A stretch of 64,000 nt of DNA from the NCBI RefSeq assembly GCF_000714935.1, contig NZ_JMIR01000011.1, positions 1 through 64,000 on the forward strand. Direction: 5' to 3'. Shown here one piece after another: positions 51,565 through 60,047 of the stretch (positions within the stretch are counted from its first letter, which is position 1; each line of letters begins with the position of its first letter). The stretch is from Tumebacillus flagellatus. GTDB taxonomy: Bacteria > Bacillota > Bacilli > Tumebacillales > Tumebacillaceae. The translations under genes were made by a program, and so were the position numbers. Below the pieces are notes generated by a model. The model worked only from the letters and a program-made list of their open reading frames with translations, did no database searches and was not told where the DNA came from.

Positions 51565-51576
51565 TCGATAGAACGT

Positions 51577-51617
51577 GCCATCACCTGTTCTGTCCCGAAC
51601 AGGTGATGGCTTTTATT
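51577..51617 (+). terminator. Attenuating hairpin between precursor 13 and lanB
   Basis: GCCATCACCTGTTC pairs perfectly with GAACAGGTGATGGC (14 bp), followed by TTTTATTT. lanB has no separate promoter that I can see in the 77-base gap, so partial read-through would feed lanBTC. Confidence 0.85.
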
Positions 51618-51641
51618 TACAGATATTGGAGGGTGAGCCCC

Positions 51642-54600
51642 GTGTTGCCTGAACAAGAACTTTGGTTCAAAGCTCTCGACGTCTATATGATGAGAACCCC
51701 TGTGTTGCCCCTGCAGGTCTACCAAGATCTGCGCTGCGAGGACGGAGGAGCCCGACTGGCTGTTCTTGCACAAGATCCGATGGTCCGCGAAGCGATTGCC
51801 GTGGCCAGCACGTCGCTTCTTGACTCTCTTCGCCAACTGGAATCTTCCTCGTCCGCGCGCAAACGAGAAGGAGCAGCCAACGGCCTCCTCCGTTATTTGA
51901 TCCGCATGACGACGCGGTCGACTCCGTTTGGTCTGTTCTCAGGTGTTACGCACGGACGTTTCGCTGACACATCGGCTCTGCAACTTTCAGACCTGACCAA
52001 GCACCGCAAACGCTCCCGTCCCGACATGCAATGGTTGCTCAAAATCCTCGAACGTCTCGAATCGGACCCGGCAGTGATCGAACAACTCCACGTTTCCGCT
52101 AACACGTTGGCCTACCGACTCGGATCGCGCTGGAAACTGCCGTACGTCACCCGCTACGGGCAACGAATCGGCGGCAATGATTCCGTTTCCATTAAAAACT
52201 CACCGGTTGTCGAATTCAGTTTGCAAGCCCGTCCTCAACCGATTCCGTTCCGGCAACTGCTTCAAGACATCCTCACGGCATTTCCGGGTGCCACAGAAGA
52301 AATGGCGCGCAAATTCCTCCTGCAACTGTTCGAGCAAGAGTTCCTCGTCTCCACTTTGCGCCCTCCGACGACGACAACAGACCCCTTTGGCTACGTCCTC
52401 CACGAATTGGCAAAGATTCGAGGCGTTGACGACACGTACACGCGCTTGCTGCATATCCGAGAGCGGATGACCGCCTACGACGCGTTGCCGATCGGAGAGG
52501 GAGAGTCGCTCTACCTCGAACTGATCGCTGAAATGAAGGAACTGGCCGAATCGTCCACTCCGCTGCAGGTTGACCTGGGGGTGCACAGCGAGGTGGTGCA
52601 GTTGCCCGAATCGGTGCGCCAAGAAGTCGAGCAGGTGGCCGATGCGCTGTGGCGTCTGTCCGGTTCGCAAAAAAGCTTGCCTCATATGGACAAATACCGC
52701 GAGGAATTCATTGAAAAATACGGTTTCCAACGCGAAGTTCCCTTACTGGAACTGCTGGACGAAGACATGGGAATGGGGGCACCGTCCGGCTACCAAAATC
52801 CCATGAGCAGACGACAACCGGGTCAAGCCCATGTCGAGAAACAGCAGGAACGGCAACAGTTGCTGACCGAGTGGTTGACGGAGACGTTGCATCTGGGCTT
52901 GGAGGAACTGGTGCTCACACCGAAGCACATGCAAGCGCTGCAGGGGACAGACCCCGTCCGTTGGCACCAAGCGCCCCCGTCGATGGAATTGTACTTTCAT
53001 GTGTTCGCCGATTCGCAAGACGACTTGGACCGCGGAGCATTCGAATTGTATGTCGGCGGCAATCCCGGATCGAGTGGCGCGTACAAGACATTCGGCCGTT
53101 TCGTCGACATGTTTGAGGACGGGTTTGCGGGGCCGTTGCAAGAAGCCGTTTCCCGCGAAGAAGCGATGGAACCCGATGCCGTTTGGGCCGAGCTGACCTA
53201 TCTGCCGAGCCACGGCCGTTCCACCAATGTGGTGTTGACCCGCCATGCGCGGTCTTACGAGATTCCCGTAGGCACGAATGCGACGACAGAGCCGGAGCAG
53301 ACGATTGCATTTGAAGATCTGGTGGTCGGTGCCACAGAAAACTATCTGTATCTCAAATCCCGCCGCTTGAACCGGGAAGTCATCCCCACCGCGACGCACA
53401 TGCTCAACTTTATGAGGACACCGAATGTGTACCGTTTCCTGCGGGAGTTGGGGAACGCTCGTCATACCCATTGGTCGCCCTTCCGATGGGAAGGACTTGA
53501 GACGGCGAACTATCTCCCGCGCGTCCGATTCGGCCGCACGGTGTTGCATCCGGCGCAGTGGAAGATGCGCACACGCGATGCGTGGTATGCGGACTCGATG
53601 TCGGAGGATGATTTTTTCCAAGCCGTGCAAAGCTGGCGCGAGTCGTGGAAAGTGCCGCCGTGCGTCTACATGGCGCAGTTTGACAACCGCATGCTCCTCG
53701 ATTTGACCAAGCAGCACCATGTGGCGGAGCTTCGCAAAGAACTAAAGCATTCCGGCACCGTGACGTTGGTCGAGACGGGAGGGGCGCAGGAGCGCGGCAT
53801 CGTCCAAGGACCGCGCGGCGTCTTTGCCAGCGAGTTTGTGTTCTCGTTGGTCAAACGAGAGCCGCAGGGAGCGCGTCCGCCCATGCTGACACGGAAGGCA
53901 TCACGCACCGGGTACGAAGGACCGCGCCTCTATCTACCGGGCAGTGAGTGGATGTTCATGAAACTGTACGGAGAATCGAGACAAGAGGAACTGATCGCGA
54001 CCAAATTGATCGAACTCCTGTCCGCCGTCGAGCCGCAAGGAGTCGACTTGTCGTACTTCATGCGCTACGCAGACCCGAATCCGCACCTGCGCCTGCGTTT
54101 GCACGGACAACCGGACGTGCTGTCCAGCCGAATCTTGCCGCTGGTGCATCAGTGGGGAAGCGAATTGTTGCAAGAAGGGATGATCAGCAAATTCGTCCTC
54201 GACGGCTATGAACCCGAAATCGAGCGGTACGGGGGACCCGAGCTGATGAAACTTGTGGAAAGGGTCTTCCATGCGGATTCCCGGGTGACGGCAAGTTGGG
54301 TAAAAGCCAACCGGTTCGGGGCGTTGCAACTTCCGTTCGATCTGGTCGGCGTACTGTCTGTGCTCGACTATCTGAATCTTTTCGGCTATTCCTTCCGCGA
54401 GCAGGTGGCGTTGATGGATCAAGGGTTCGAGACCAAGGAGCACCTCCCCCTGTTCCGCGAGTACCGCAAAACGTTTTTGGACATCGCCAATCCGCGTGAC
54501 GGCGAGGCCGGACTGCTCGCGCACCCGGACGGAGCTCTGTTGCACGGTATGATGAACTTCCGCGCTCCGTTCGTTCGCCAATACGCGCAAGAAGCGCGGG

Positions 54601-54773
54601 CCGCCGAGCAACGCGGAGAACTGTACGGCACCTATCAGGATCTGGTGTTCAGCGTCATTCACCTGCATATGAATCGCTTGTACGGCATCGACCGCAACCA
54701 AGAGCGCAAGGTCATGATCTTGAGCCGTCATGCTCTGCAGGCCATGAAGCACTTCCGGAGGGATGAACTGTGA
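51642..54773 (+). CDS. lanB: Full-length class I lanthipeptide dehydratase LanB
   Basis: A 1043-residue cytosolic enzyme of NisB/SpaB type that glutamylates Ser/Thr using Glu-tRNA and then eliminates glutamate. The GTG at 51642 is chosen because GGAGGGTGAG precedes it. The N-terminal glutamylation part shows LLRYLIRMTTRSTPFGLFSG and continues to about residue 750. The C-terminal elimination domain starts near LYLPGSEWMFMKLYGESRQE and holds Arg808 in FMRYADPNPHLRLRLHG and a His at about 1009 in HLHMNRLYG, matching NisB active-site positions. Both domains are on one chain, unlike split thiopeptide types. Its stop overlaps the lanT start. Confidence 0.95.
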   Translation: MLPEQELWFKALDVYMMRTPVLPLQVYQDLRCEDGGARLAVLAQDPMVREAIAVASTSLLDSLRQLESSSSARKREGAANGLLRYLIRMTTRSTPFGLFSGVTHGRFADTSALQLSDLTKHRKRSRPDMQWLLKILERLESDPAVIEQLHVSANTLAYRLGSRWKLPYVTRYGQRIGGNDSVSIKNSPVVEFSLQARPQPIPFRQLLQDILTAFPGATEEMARKFLLQLFEQEFLVSTLRPPTTTTDPFGYVLHELAKIRGVDDTYTRLLHIRERMTAYDALPIGEGESLYLELIAEMKELAESSTPLQVDLGVHSEVVQLPESVRQEVEQVADALWRLSGSQKSLPHMDKYREEFIEKYGFQREVPLLELLDEDMGMGAPSGYQNPMSRRQPGQAHVEKQQERQQLLTEWLTETLHLGLEELVLTPKHMQALQGTDPVRWHQAPPSMELYFHVFADSQDDLDRGAFELYVGGNPGSSGAYKTFGRFVDMFEDGFAGPLQEAVSREEAMEPDAVWAELTYLPSHGRSTNVVLTRHARSYEIPVGTNATTEPEQTIAFEDLVVGATENYLYLKSRRLNREVIPTATHMLNFMRTPNVYRFLRELGNARHTHWSPFRWEGLETANYLPRVRFGRTVLHPAQWKMRTRDAWYADSMSEDDFFQAVQSWRESWKVPPCVYMAQFDNRMLLDLTKQHHVAELRKELKHSGTVTLVETGGAQERGIVQGPRGVFASEFVFSLVKREPQGARPPMLTRKASRTGYEGPRLYLPGSEWMFMKLYGESRQEELIATKLIELLSAVEPQGVDLSYFMRYADPNPHLRLRLHGQPDVLSSRILPLVHQWGSELLQEGMISKFVLDGYEPEIERYGGPELMKLVERVFHADSRVTASWVKANRFGALQLPFDLVGVLSVLDYLNLFGYSFREQVALMDQGFETKEHLPLFREYRKTFLDIANPRDGEAGLLAHPDGALLHGMMNFRAPFVRQYAQEARAAEQRGELYGTYQDLVFSVIHLHMNRLYGIDRNQERKVMILSRHALQAMKHFRRDEL

Positions 54774-56617
54774 TCGGGATGGGGGGAACCGAACAAGAGA
54801 TTCGCATGAAAGATGTGCTCCGATCGTTTCGGAATTGGGGTCAATTGTTTCGCTTGATCTGGAATGCGAACCCCGGCTATCTGATTCAAATCACGGTGCT
54901 CTATCTCTTGTTGGGGACAGCTCCTTTTTTGACGCTGGCGGCGACGCAACACCTGATCAACGCCGTCGTGTCAGCCGTGTCCGATGGAACCCGGGACGTA
55001 TACAGCGCCTTTGCGTGGTTTGTCGGGGTCACGGCGTTCCAGCAAGGTTTAACCCTCGCCAAAACGTACTACGAAGGACTCTTCCAGCAGTTGATTTCCA
55101 ATACCGTGCAGGAAAAACTGATGGAAAAAGCTCTGACGCTCGGGCTCGCCGATATGGAGAACACCGCGGTGCAAGAACAACTGAAACGGGCGCAACAGGA
55201 CATGCTGTTCCGCCCGTACCAGATGTTTACGCAAATGCTCGGGGTCTTGAACAACCTCGTCACCTTGATCAGCACGATGCTGTTCTTGATCGCGTGGAAA
55301 TGGTGGGTCGTGTTGGTGCTGGGCGCGACGACGGGCGTTTCTTTTTTCACGATTCTGCGCGTCAACCGCGAGCAGTTTTTGATCGCCTTTCAGCGGGCAC
55401 CCAAATACCGGGAAGCGTGGTACTACAGCTTCCTCCTCACGCTTGACAAGGCGTTCAAGGAGATCCGCCTGTACCAACTGGGCACTTTTTTCCTCGACAA
55501 ATTCAAAACGATCTATCGAGATTTCTACGTCGTGGACCGCCGGATCGCCAAAAAGCGTCTGGTGTGGTCCAGCGGGAATCAAGCGTTGAACCTGTTGAGT
55601 CTCGCCGGCATGATCTTCCTCGCCGTTCGGGAAGCGTTCCAAAAAATGATCGGGGTCGGAAACCTGTACGGTTATGTGCAGGCGATCACGCTGACTCAAA
55701 CCAGCGCGCAGACGGTGTTTGACAACGTCCTGTCGATCTGCCAGCACAACTTGTATATTGAACAACTGTTCGTGTTTCTGTCTTTGCCGTCCTCCGAGCC
55801 GACGCTGCAGCGAAAAACGACGGTCAACGGGGAGGCGAAGCGGCCCTTGGAGACCATCGAAAGCATGGAGTTCCGCCGGGTTTCGTTCACCTATCCGGGC
55901 ACGAAACGGGAAGTCCTGCGCGATGTGAGTTTCACGCTCCGCCGGGGCGAGTGCATCGCGATCGTCGGGCGCAACGGTTCGGGCAAAACCACTCTCACCA
56001 AACTCATGACCCAGCTCTACGAGGGGTACGAGGGCGAAATCCTGGTCAACGGAGAACCGGCGGACACGTGGGACATGGAGCGGTTGCAGAAGCGCATCGG
56101 CGTGGTGTTCCAAGACTTCATGCAATATGAGATGTCGGTGCGTCTTAACATCGGGCTTGGCAATCTGGACGTGCTGGATGACGATGAAAAACTGTTGCAC
56201 GCCAGCGACTCCACGGGGATCGGCGATTTCGTTCGCAACCTGCCGAAACAATTGAACACCGATCTCGGCCGCTGGGTGGTCAAAGGCGAGCAGTTGTCGG
56301 GAGGCCAATGGCAACGAATCGCCATCGCGCGTGCGTTCGCCCGCGACGCCGACCTGTACGTATTGGACGAGCCGAACTCCGCGCTGGACCCCATTGCGGA
56401 AAACGAAGTGTTTGAGAAGATCCGTAACTTGCTGCAGGATCGGTTGGGTGTTTTCATCGCCCACCGCTTGGCAAGTGCCCGGTTTGCCGACATGATCTTG
56501 GTTATGGACAACGGTCAAGTGATCGAGCAGGGAACACACGAGGAATTGATGGAACAAAACGGCACCTACGCCGAGATGTACCGTGTGCAAAACAATCTCT
56601 ATGAGGTGAAAGCATGA
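54770..56617 (+). CDS. lanT: Lanthipeptide ABC exporter LanT (no peptidase domain)
   Basis: A 615-residue half-transporter: a six-helix membrane domain (residues about 30-330) and an ATPase domain with GRNGSGKTT, FQDFMQYEMSVRLNIGLG, LSGGQWQRIAIARAF and LYVLDEPNSALD. It lacks the C39 peptidase of class II LanT proteins, as NisT/SpaT do, so it exports peptides with the leader still attached. GTG start inside the lanB stop, with CGGAGGG eight bases upstream. Confidence 0.93.
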   Translation: MIGMGGTEQEIRMKDVLRSFRNWGQLFRLIWNANPGYLIQITVLYLLLGTAPFLTLAATQHLINAVVSAVSDGTRDVYSAFAWFVGVTAFQQGLTLAKTYYEGLFQQLISNTVQEKLMEKALTLGLADMENTAVQEQLKRAQQDMLFRPYQMFTQMLGVLNNLVTLISTMLFLIAWKWWVVLVLGATTGVSFFTILRVNREQFLIAFQRAPKYREAWYYSFLLTLDKAFKEIRLYQLGTFFLDKFKTIYRDFYVVDRRIAKKRLVWSSGNQALNLLSLAGMIFLAVREAFQKMIGVGNLYGYVQAITLTQTSAQTVFDNVLSICQHNLYIEQLFVFLSLPSSEPTLQRKTTVNGEAKRPLETIESMEFRRVSFTYPGTKREVLRDVSFTLRRGECIAIVGRNGSGKTTLTKLMTQLYEGYEGEILVNGEPADTWDMERLQKRIGVVFQDFMQYEMSVRLNIGLGNLDVLDDDEKLLHASDSTGIGDFVRNLPKQLNTDLGRWVVKGEQLSGGQWQRIAIARAFARDADLYVLDEPNSALDPIAENEVFEKIRNLLQDRLGVFIAHRLASARFADMILVMDNGQVIEQGTHEELMEQNGTYAEMYRVQNNLYEVKA

Positions 56618-57960
56618 GCGATGTACAAATGCCTAAACGCGCCTGGAAGCCGCTGGCTGACGAGCAGTTGCGACAAAAAATCGAAGAGACCGTCAAAAAC
56701 TACGTGGAACTCTTGCGCGACCCTTCCAAACTTCCAAGCCCCACTTCGGGACGATTCTACCCGCTCTCGCTGGGAAGCGGATTCCCGGGGCTGTGTCTGC
56801 TGTTTGGCGAACTGGACCGTCTGGAGCCGGAAGCCGGATGGGACCTCGTCGGGCATCAGATGTTGCTCGGAGTGCAACAAGCCATCCATCAGTATGGGAT
56901 TCCAACGCTCGATCTCTGGGGCGGGAACGCCGGCCTCCTGATGGGCATCCGGGCTCTGTCGCGCGGCGGCACACGCTATCAGAGCATGATGGAGTCCATG
57001 AACCGATTTGCAGCGGAACAGCTTCCGGCTTTCCTCGACGAACGGATGGCTCGCATGTCCAGCGATTTGCGGCCTACCGACTATGATACGATGGGCGGGA
57101 TCACCGGGGTCGGACGGTACCTGCTGGCTTTCCGGGACGAACTCATGTTGCAACCGGTGTTGGAGAGCGTTTTGCGCTATCTGATTGCGTTAAGCGGCGA
57201 CAAGGAGCTTGAGGGGGAACAAGTTCCGATGTGGCACATCTTGCCCCACAATCATTTCCTCGAAATCGAACGCGAGCAATACAAGCAAGGCTCGTTCAAT
57301 TTGGGCGTCTCCCACGGGATGGCAGCTCCGATGGGACTCCTCGCCTTGGCGAAGTTGCACGGCGTGGAAACAGCGGGGCAGGACGCGGCGATCCGCCGCT
57401 ATGCGGAATGGTTGATCGAGCAGAAGCGGGAAGATGAGTACGGCATCTACTGGCCGGGCCGCCTCGCGAAGGAAGTGCTTGCAAACGGACGGGGAGAGGG
57501 GAACGTGATGCCTCCGAATGAATCCTGGTGCTACGGGGGACCCAGCATCGCGCGTCAACTGTGGTTTGCGGGAACGGCGCTTGGGGAGACGGCGTGGCGG
57601 GAACTTGCCGTGGAAGCGGCTCTGGCGTCCTATCAACGACCGTTTGAAAAAACCGGCTTGCATGCCCCGAACTTCTGCCACGGCATCGCCGGTACTGCGT
57701 ATATGGCGCAAGTCATGTACGCCGAGACAGGGCGCGAACTGTTTGCACAAGCGCGGGATCAACTCGTGAAGCGGGTGTTGGAGCGATTTGAAAACGAGAT
57801 GGAGTACGGCGTCTATGAGCTCACGCGCGAACCGGACGGCACCCAGCGCAAATTGAGCAGACCGGGCTTGCTGGACGGCTTGGCGGGGACGTTGCTCGTA
57901 TTGACCAGTATGCTGGCCGAAGAAGCGCCGGAATGGGATGCGGTGTTTTTGCTTTCGTAA
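56614..57960 (+). CDS. lanC: Lanthionine synthetase LanC
   Basis: A 448-residue cyclase that adds Cys thiols to dehydrated residues to close lanthionine rings. The zinc ligands are Cys306 in SWCYGGPSIA and Cys355-His356 in NFCHGIAGTAYM; VSHGMAAPMGLLALAKL carries the catalytic His region. Repeated GxxG helices mark the alpha/alpha barrel. It overlaps lanT by four bases. No terminator is seen directly after it; the next promoter begins about 80 bases on. Confidence 0.93.
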   Translation: MSDVQMPKRAWKPLADEQLRQKIEETVKNYVELLRDPSKLPSPTSGRFYPLSLGSGFPGLCLLFGELDRLEPEAGWDLVGHQMLLGVQQAIHQYGIPTLDLWGGNAGLLMGIRALSRGGTRYQSMMESMNRFAAEQLPAFLDERMARMSSDLRPTDYDTMGGITGVGRYLLAFRDELMLQPVLESVLRYLIALSGDKELEGEQVPMWHILPHNHFLEIEREQYKQGSFNLGVSHGMAAPMGLLALAKLHGVETAGQDAAIRRYAEWLIEQKREDEYGIYWPGRLAKEVLANGRGEGNVMPPNESWCYGGPSIARQLWFAGTALGETAWRELAVEAALASYQRPFEKTGLHAPNFCHGIAGTAYMAQVMYAETGRELFAQARDQLVKRVLERFENEMEYGVYELTREPDGTQRKLSRPGLLDGLAGTLLVLTSMLAEEAPEWDAVFLLS

Positions 57961-58041
57961 TTTATTCTTGAAAATCTTACCTTTCTCATTCGGACAAAAG
58001 GATTTTCTCAATAAAAAATTTCAATATATTGTGTTTTTATA

Positions 58042-58070
58042 TTGAATATATTTGAGTAATGGTCTATAAT
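58042..58070 (+). promoter_or_regulatory. Precursor promoter 4
   Basis: TTGAAT, 17 bp spacer, TATAAT, serving precursor 14 downstream of lanC. Confidence 0.78.
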
Positions 58071-58088
58071 CAAAATGTGAACTCCAGT

Positions 58089-58122
58089 TTGTGTGTGCAT
58101 TTAACAAACCAAACTCACACAA
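58089..58122 (+). promoter_or_regulatory. Conserved leader inverted repeat 4
   Basis: TTGTGTG (58089-58095) pairs with CACACAA (58116-58122) around GCATTTAACAAACC. The stem sequence differs from copies 1 and 2 but still pairs, while the ATTTAACA loop is kept. Confidence 0.65.
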
Positions 58123-58171
58123 CAACTCAGAAACGCATTCGATACCATTCCACTAGAAAGGAGGATGCTAA

Positions 58172-58315
58172 ATGGAAAACATGTTCGAACTCGACGTTCA
58201 AGTCTCGAAAAGCCAACCTTCTGCCTCTATGAACCAAGCTGGGGGCACGTTCCTCGGTTCGAGCATCTGCTCGTGGAATACGATCGGCGGATGCACCGAA
58301 TACGATGCTATGTAA
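58172..58315 (+). CDS. Class I lanthipeptide precursor 14
   Basis: 47 residues; AAAGGAGG before the ATG. The leader MENMFELDVQV is the most divergent (E for D in the box). The core GGTFLGSSICSWNTIGGC has two Cys and a tail TEYDAM like those of precursors 3, 4 and 6. It forms a complete one-gene cassette with its own promoter, leader repeat and terminator on the far side of lanC. Confidence 0.88.
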   Translation: MENMFELDVQVSKSQPSASMNQAGGTFLGSSICSWNTIGGCTEYDAM

Positions 58316-58352
58316 GCTTGACTCCCTAAATTGCCAGTGCAAGTAAGAACGT

Positions 58353-58391
58353 GCCATCACCAGTTCTGTTCCAGAACTGGTGATGGTTTTT
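58353..58391 (+). terminator. Terminator of precursor unit 4
   Basis: CCATCACCAGTTCTG pairs with CAGAACTGGTGATGG, followed by TTTTT. The preceding bases AGAACGTGCCATCACC are the same as at the lanB attenuator. Confidence 0.9.
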
Positions 58392-58405
58392 AAATTCAGA
58401 TGAAA

Positions 58406-58441
58406 CAAAAAGGCATTCCTCTTCAACGAGGAATGCCTTTT
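58406..58441 (-). terminator. brnQ terminator, bidirectional
   Basis: AAAAGGCATTCCTC pairs with GAGGAATGCCTTTT. Confidence 0.88.
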
Positions 58442-58445
58442 GGAG

Positions 58446-59741
58446 CTACACGGATTGTTTCACTCTCTGGCGAATCGGCCGAGTGAACAGGGCGAGCACC
58501 AGCGCAACTGTTGCGGGGAGTATCCACCCGAGGCCTTGAGGTTGCAGCGGAAGTTCGGTGAACATGGAAGGGTACACCAGATTCAGCAGCGAGAACACGG
58601 CGACCGTCCACGCCGTCCACGGGTACACGCGGGTGTTTCCTTTCCAGAGTCGATCTGTCAACGCCAACAGGATGAGCACGATCGCGATCGGGTAGAGTAC
58701 ACCGAACAACGGGACGGAGAATTTCAAAATCGCGTTCAGCCCCAAATTCGCCACGCCGAGCGAAGCGAGGGCGAGCAAGTTGACGCAGGTCTTGTACGAC
58801 AAGCGCGGGAACAAGCCGGCGAAGAATTGACCGCACGAAGTGGTCAGCCCGATGGATACGCAGAGGCAGGCGATGGTGAACACCGCGCCGAGCAGCACCA
58901 TGCCGTACGCGCCAAACAGGTGGTTCATGAGGTACGTCAACACTTGCGCCCCGTTGTCCGCCTTGCCGTACGATGCGCTGGAAGCGCCCAAAAAACCCAA
59001 GATTAAGTAGATCACCATCAAGAGCGCTCCGGCCCCGAGACCGGAGATGATCATGTAGCGTGAAATCTTCTTGTCGTTGTCCACGCCTTTCGAACGCAGG
59101 GTATTGGCGATCACGATGCCAAACGCCAGCGCAGCAAGGGCGTCACCGGTTTGGTAGCCGTCGAGAATCCCTTGGAACACCGGATGTTCGATATAAGCAC
59201 CTGTCGCAACCCCGGTCGGTCCCGACGGGGAGAACAGGCTTTTCAGCACCACGATGCCAATCAATGCCAGCAAAAGGGGAGTCAGCAGTTTGCCGAAGCG
59301 TTCCACCAGTTTGGACGGGTTGTGGCTCAACCAAAGCACGATGCCAAAAAAGAGAAGGGAGTAGAAAAACAACGCCGTTGTATTCTGCTGCCAGTCGGTC
59401 GGGAGAAACGGGTGCATCCCCATCTCAAACGCCAAACTGCCCGCACGCGGAATCGCGAGGCATGGTCCGATGCACAGGTAGATCAAAAACAAAAACACCC
59501 GCGCAAATGAAGGATGCACGCGGCGAGCAAGAATTTCAAAACCGCCCGCTTTGGAAATCGCGAGCACCCCGAGGATCGGCAAGCCGACGGCGGAGAAGAT
59601 GAATCCGATCAAGGCAAACGGCACGTGAGAGCCCGCTTGATACCCCAACAGCGGAGGAAAGATCAAGTTCCCGGCTCCGAAAAACATGGAAAACAACAGG
59701 AAGCTAAGCAGTACGAGGTCTTTTTTTGACAAGCCGTTCAT
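58446..59741 (-). CDS. brnQ: Branched-chain amino acid carrier BrnQ
   Basis: A 431-residue sodium-coupled transporter with about twelve helices. LLFSMFFGAGNLIFPPLLGY near the N terminus and LCIGPCLAIPRAGSLAFEMG are family signatures; it imports Leu, Ile and Val. AAAGGAG lies six bases before the ATG. A CodY-type box stands in its leader, fitting repression when branched-chain amino acids are plentiful. Confidence 0.92.
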   Translation of the reverse strand: MNGLSKKDLVLLSFLLFSMFFGAGNLIFPPLLGYQAGSHVPFALIGFIFSAVGLPILGVLAISKAGGFEILARRVHPSFARVFLFLIYLCIGPCLAIPRAGSLAFEMGMHPFLPTDWQQNTTALFFYSLLFFGIVLWLSHNPSKLVERFGKLLTPLLLALIGIVVLKSLFSPSGPTGVATGAYIEHPVFQGILDGYQTGDALAALAFGIVIANTLRSKGVDNDKKISRYMIISGLGAGALLMVIYLILGFLGASSASYGKADNGAQVLTYLMNHLFGAYGMVLLGAVFTIACLCVSIGLTTSCGQFFAGLFPRLSYKTCVNLLALASLGVANLGLNAILKFSVPLFGVLYPIAIVLILLALTDRLWKGNTRVYPWTAWTVAVFSLLNLVYPSMFTELPLQPQGLGWILPATVALVLALFTRPIRQRVKQSV

Positions 59742-59771
59742 AACAATCTCCTTTTGGGTACGTCTTTGGGC

Positions 59772-59786
59772 ATTTTTCAGAAACTT
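59772..59786. promoter_or_regulatory. CodY-type box in the brnQ leader
   Basis: ATTTTTCAGAAACTT differs from the CodY consensus AATTTTCWGAAAATT at two of fifteen positions. brnQ is a known CodY target in related bacteria. Confidence 0.6.
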
Positions 59787-59972
59787 TAATCTCTATATCC
59801 ATATTTAATAAATCCAATCGATATTTCTGATCATTATACACTTTGGTGCGAGCAGGGGCAATGATGTTTTTACTTCCTCCTCAACGTCCGATAATATATA
59901 TTATGTGAACTAGAAACAAAAAAAGGACACGGAGACAAATCACGGTCTCGCAGCGTGACTTCATTCATTGTA

Positions 59973-60001
59973 TTGACAGCCGTTTCCGGCAGGTGTACTA
60001 T
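59973..60001 (+). promoter_or_regulatory. sulP-arsR promoter
   Basis: TTGACA, 17 bp spacer, TACTAT. Confidence 0.78.
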
Positions 60002-60007
60002 CTCCGT

Positions 60008-60035
60008 ATATTCAAAGAATCAAATATTCAAAGAA
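60008..60035 (+). repeat. Paired direct repeats in the sulP leader
   Basis: ATATTCAAAGAA occurs exactly twice, 16 bases apart, just after the -10. ATTCAA half-sites are common in ArsR-family operators, so this is a likely binding site for the ArsR protein at 61672. Confidence 0.6.
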
Positions 60036-60047
60036 GAAGGCGAGACC

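Larger units (their letters stand above)
59742..60047. other. Divergent intergenic region between brnQ and sulP
   Basis: A 306-base gap without a gene. It holds the CodY-type box at 59772, a minus-strand TATAAT-like -10 near 59835-59840 for brnQ, and the sulP promoter and direct repeats at 59973-60035. Confidence 0.5.

Noticed and set aside
51537-51641. Upstream extension of lanB to 51537
   Set aside because: It would run through precursor 13 and the hairpin, has no ribosome site, and the GTG at 51642 has a good one.
59885-59950. Possible terminator-like structure and palindrome ATAATATATATTAT between brnQ and sulP
   Set aside because: Pairing near the T run is inconsistent and no gene ends there; AT palindromes are common in intergenic DNA.
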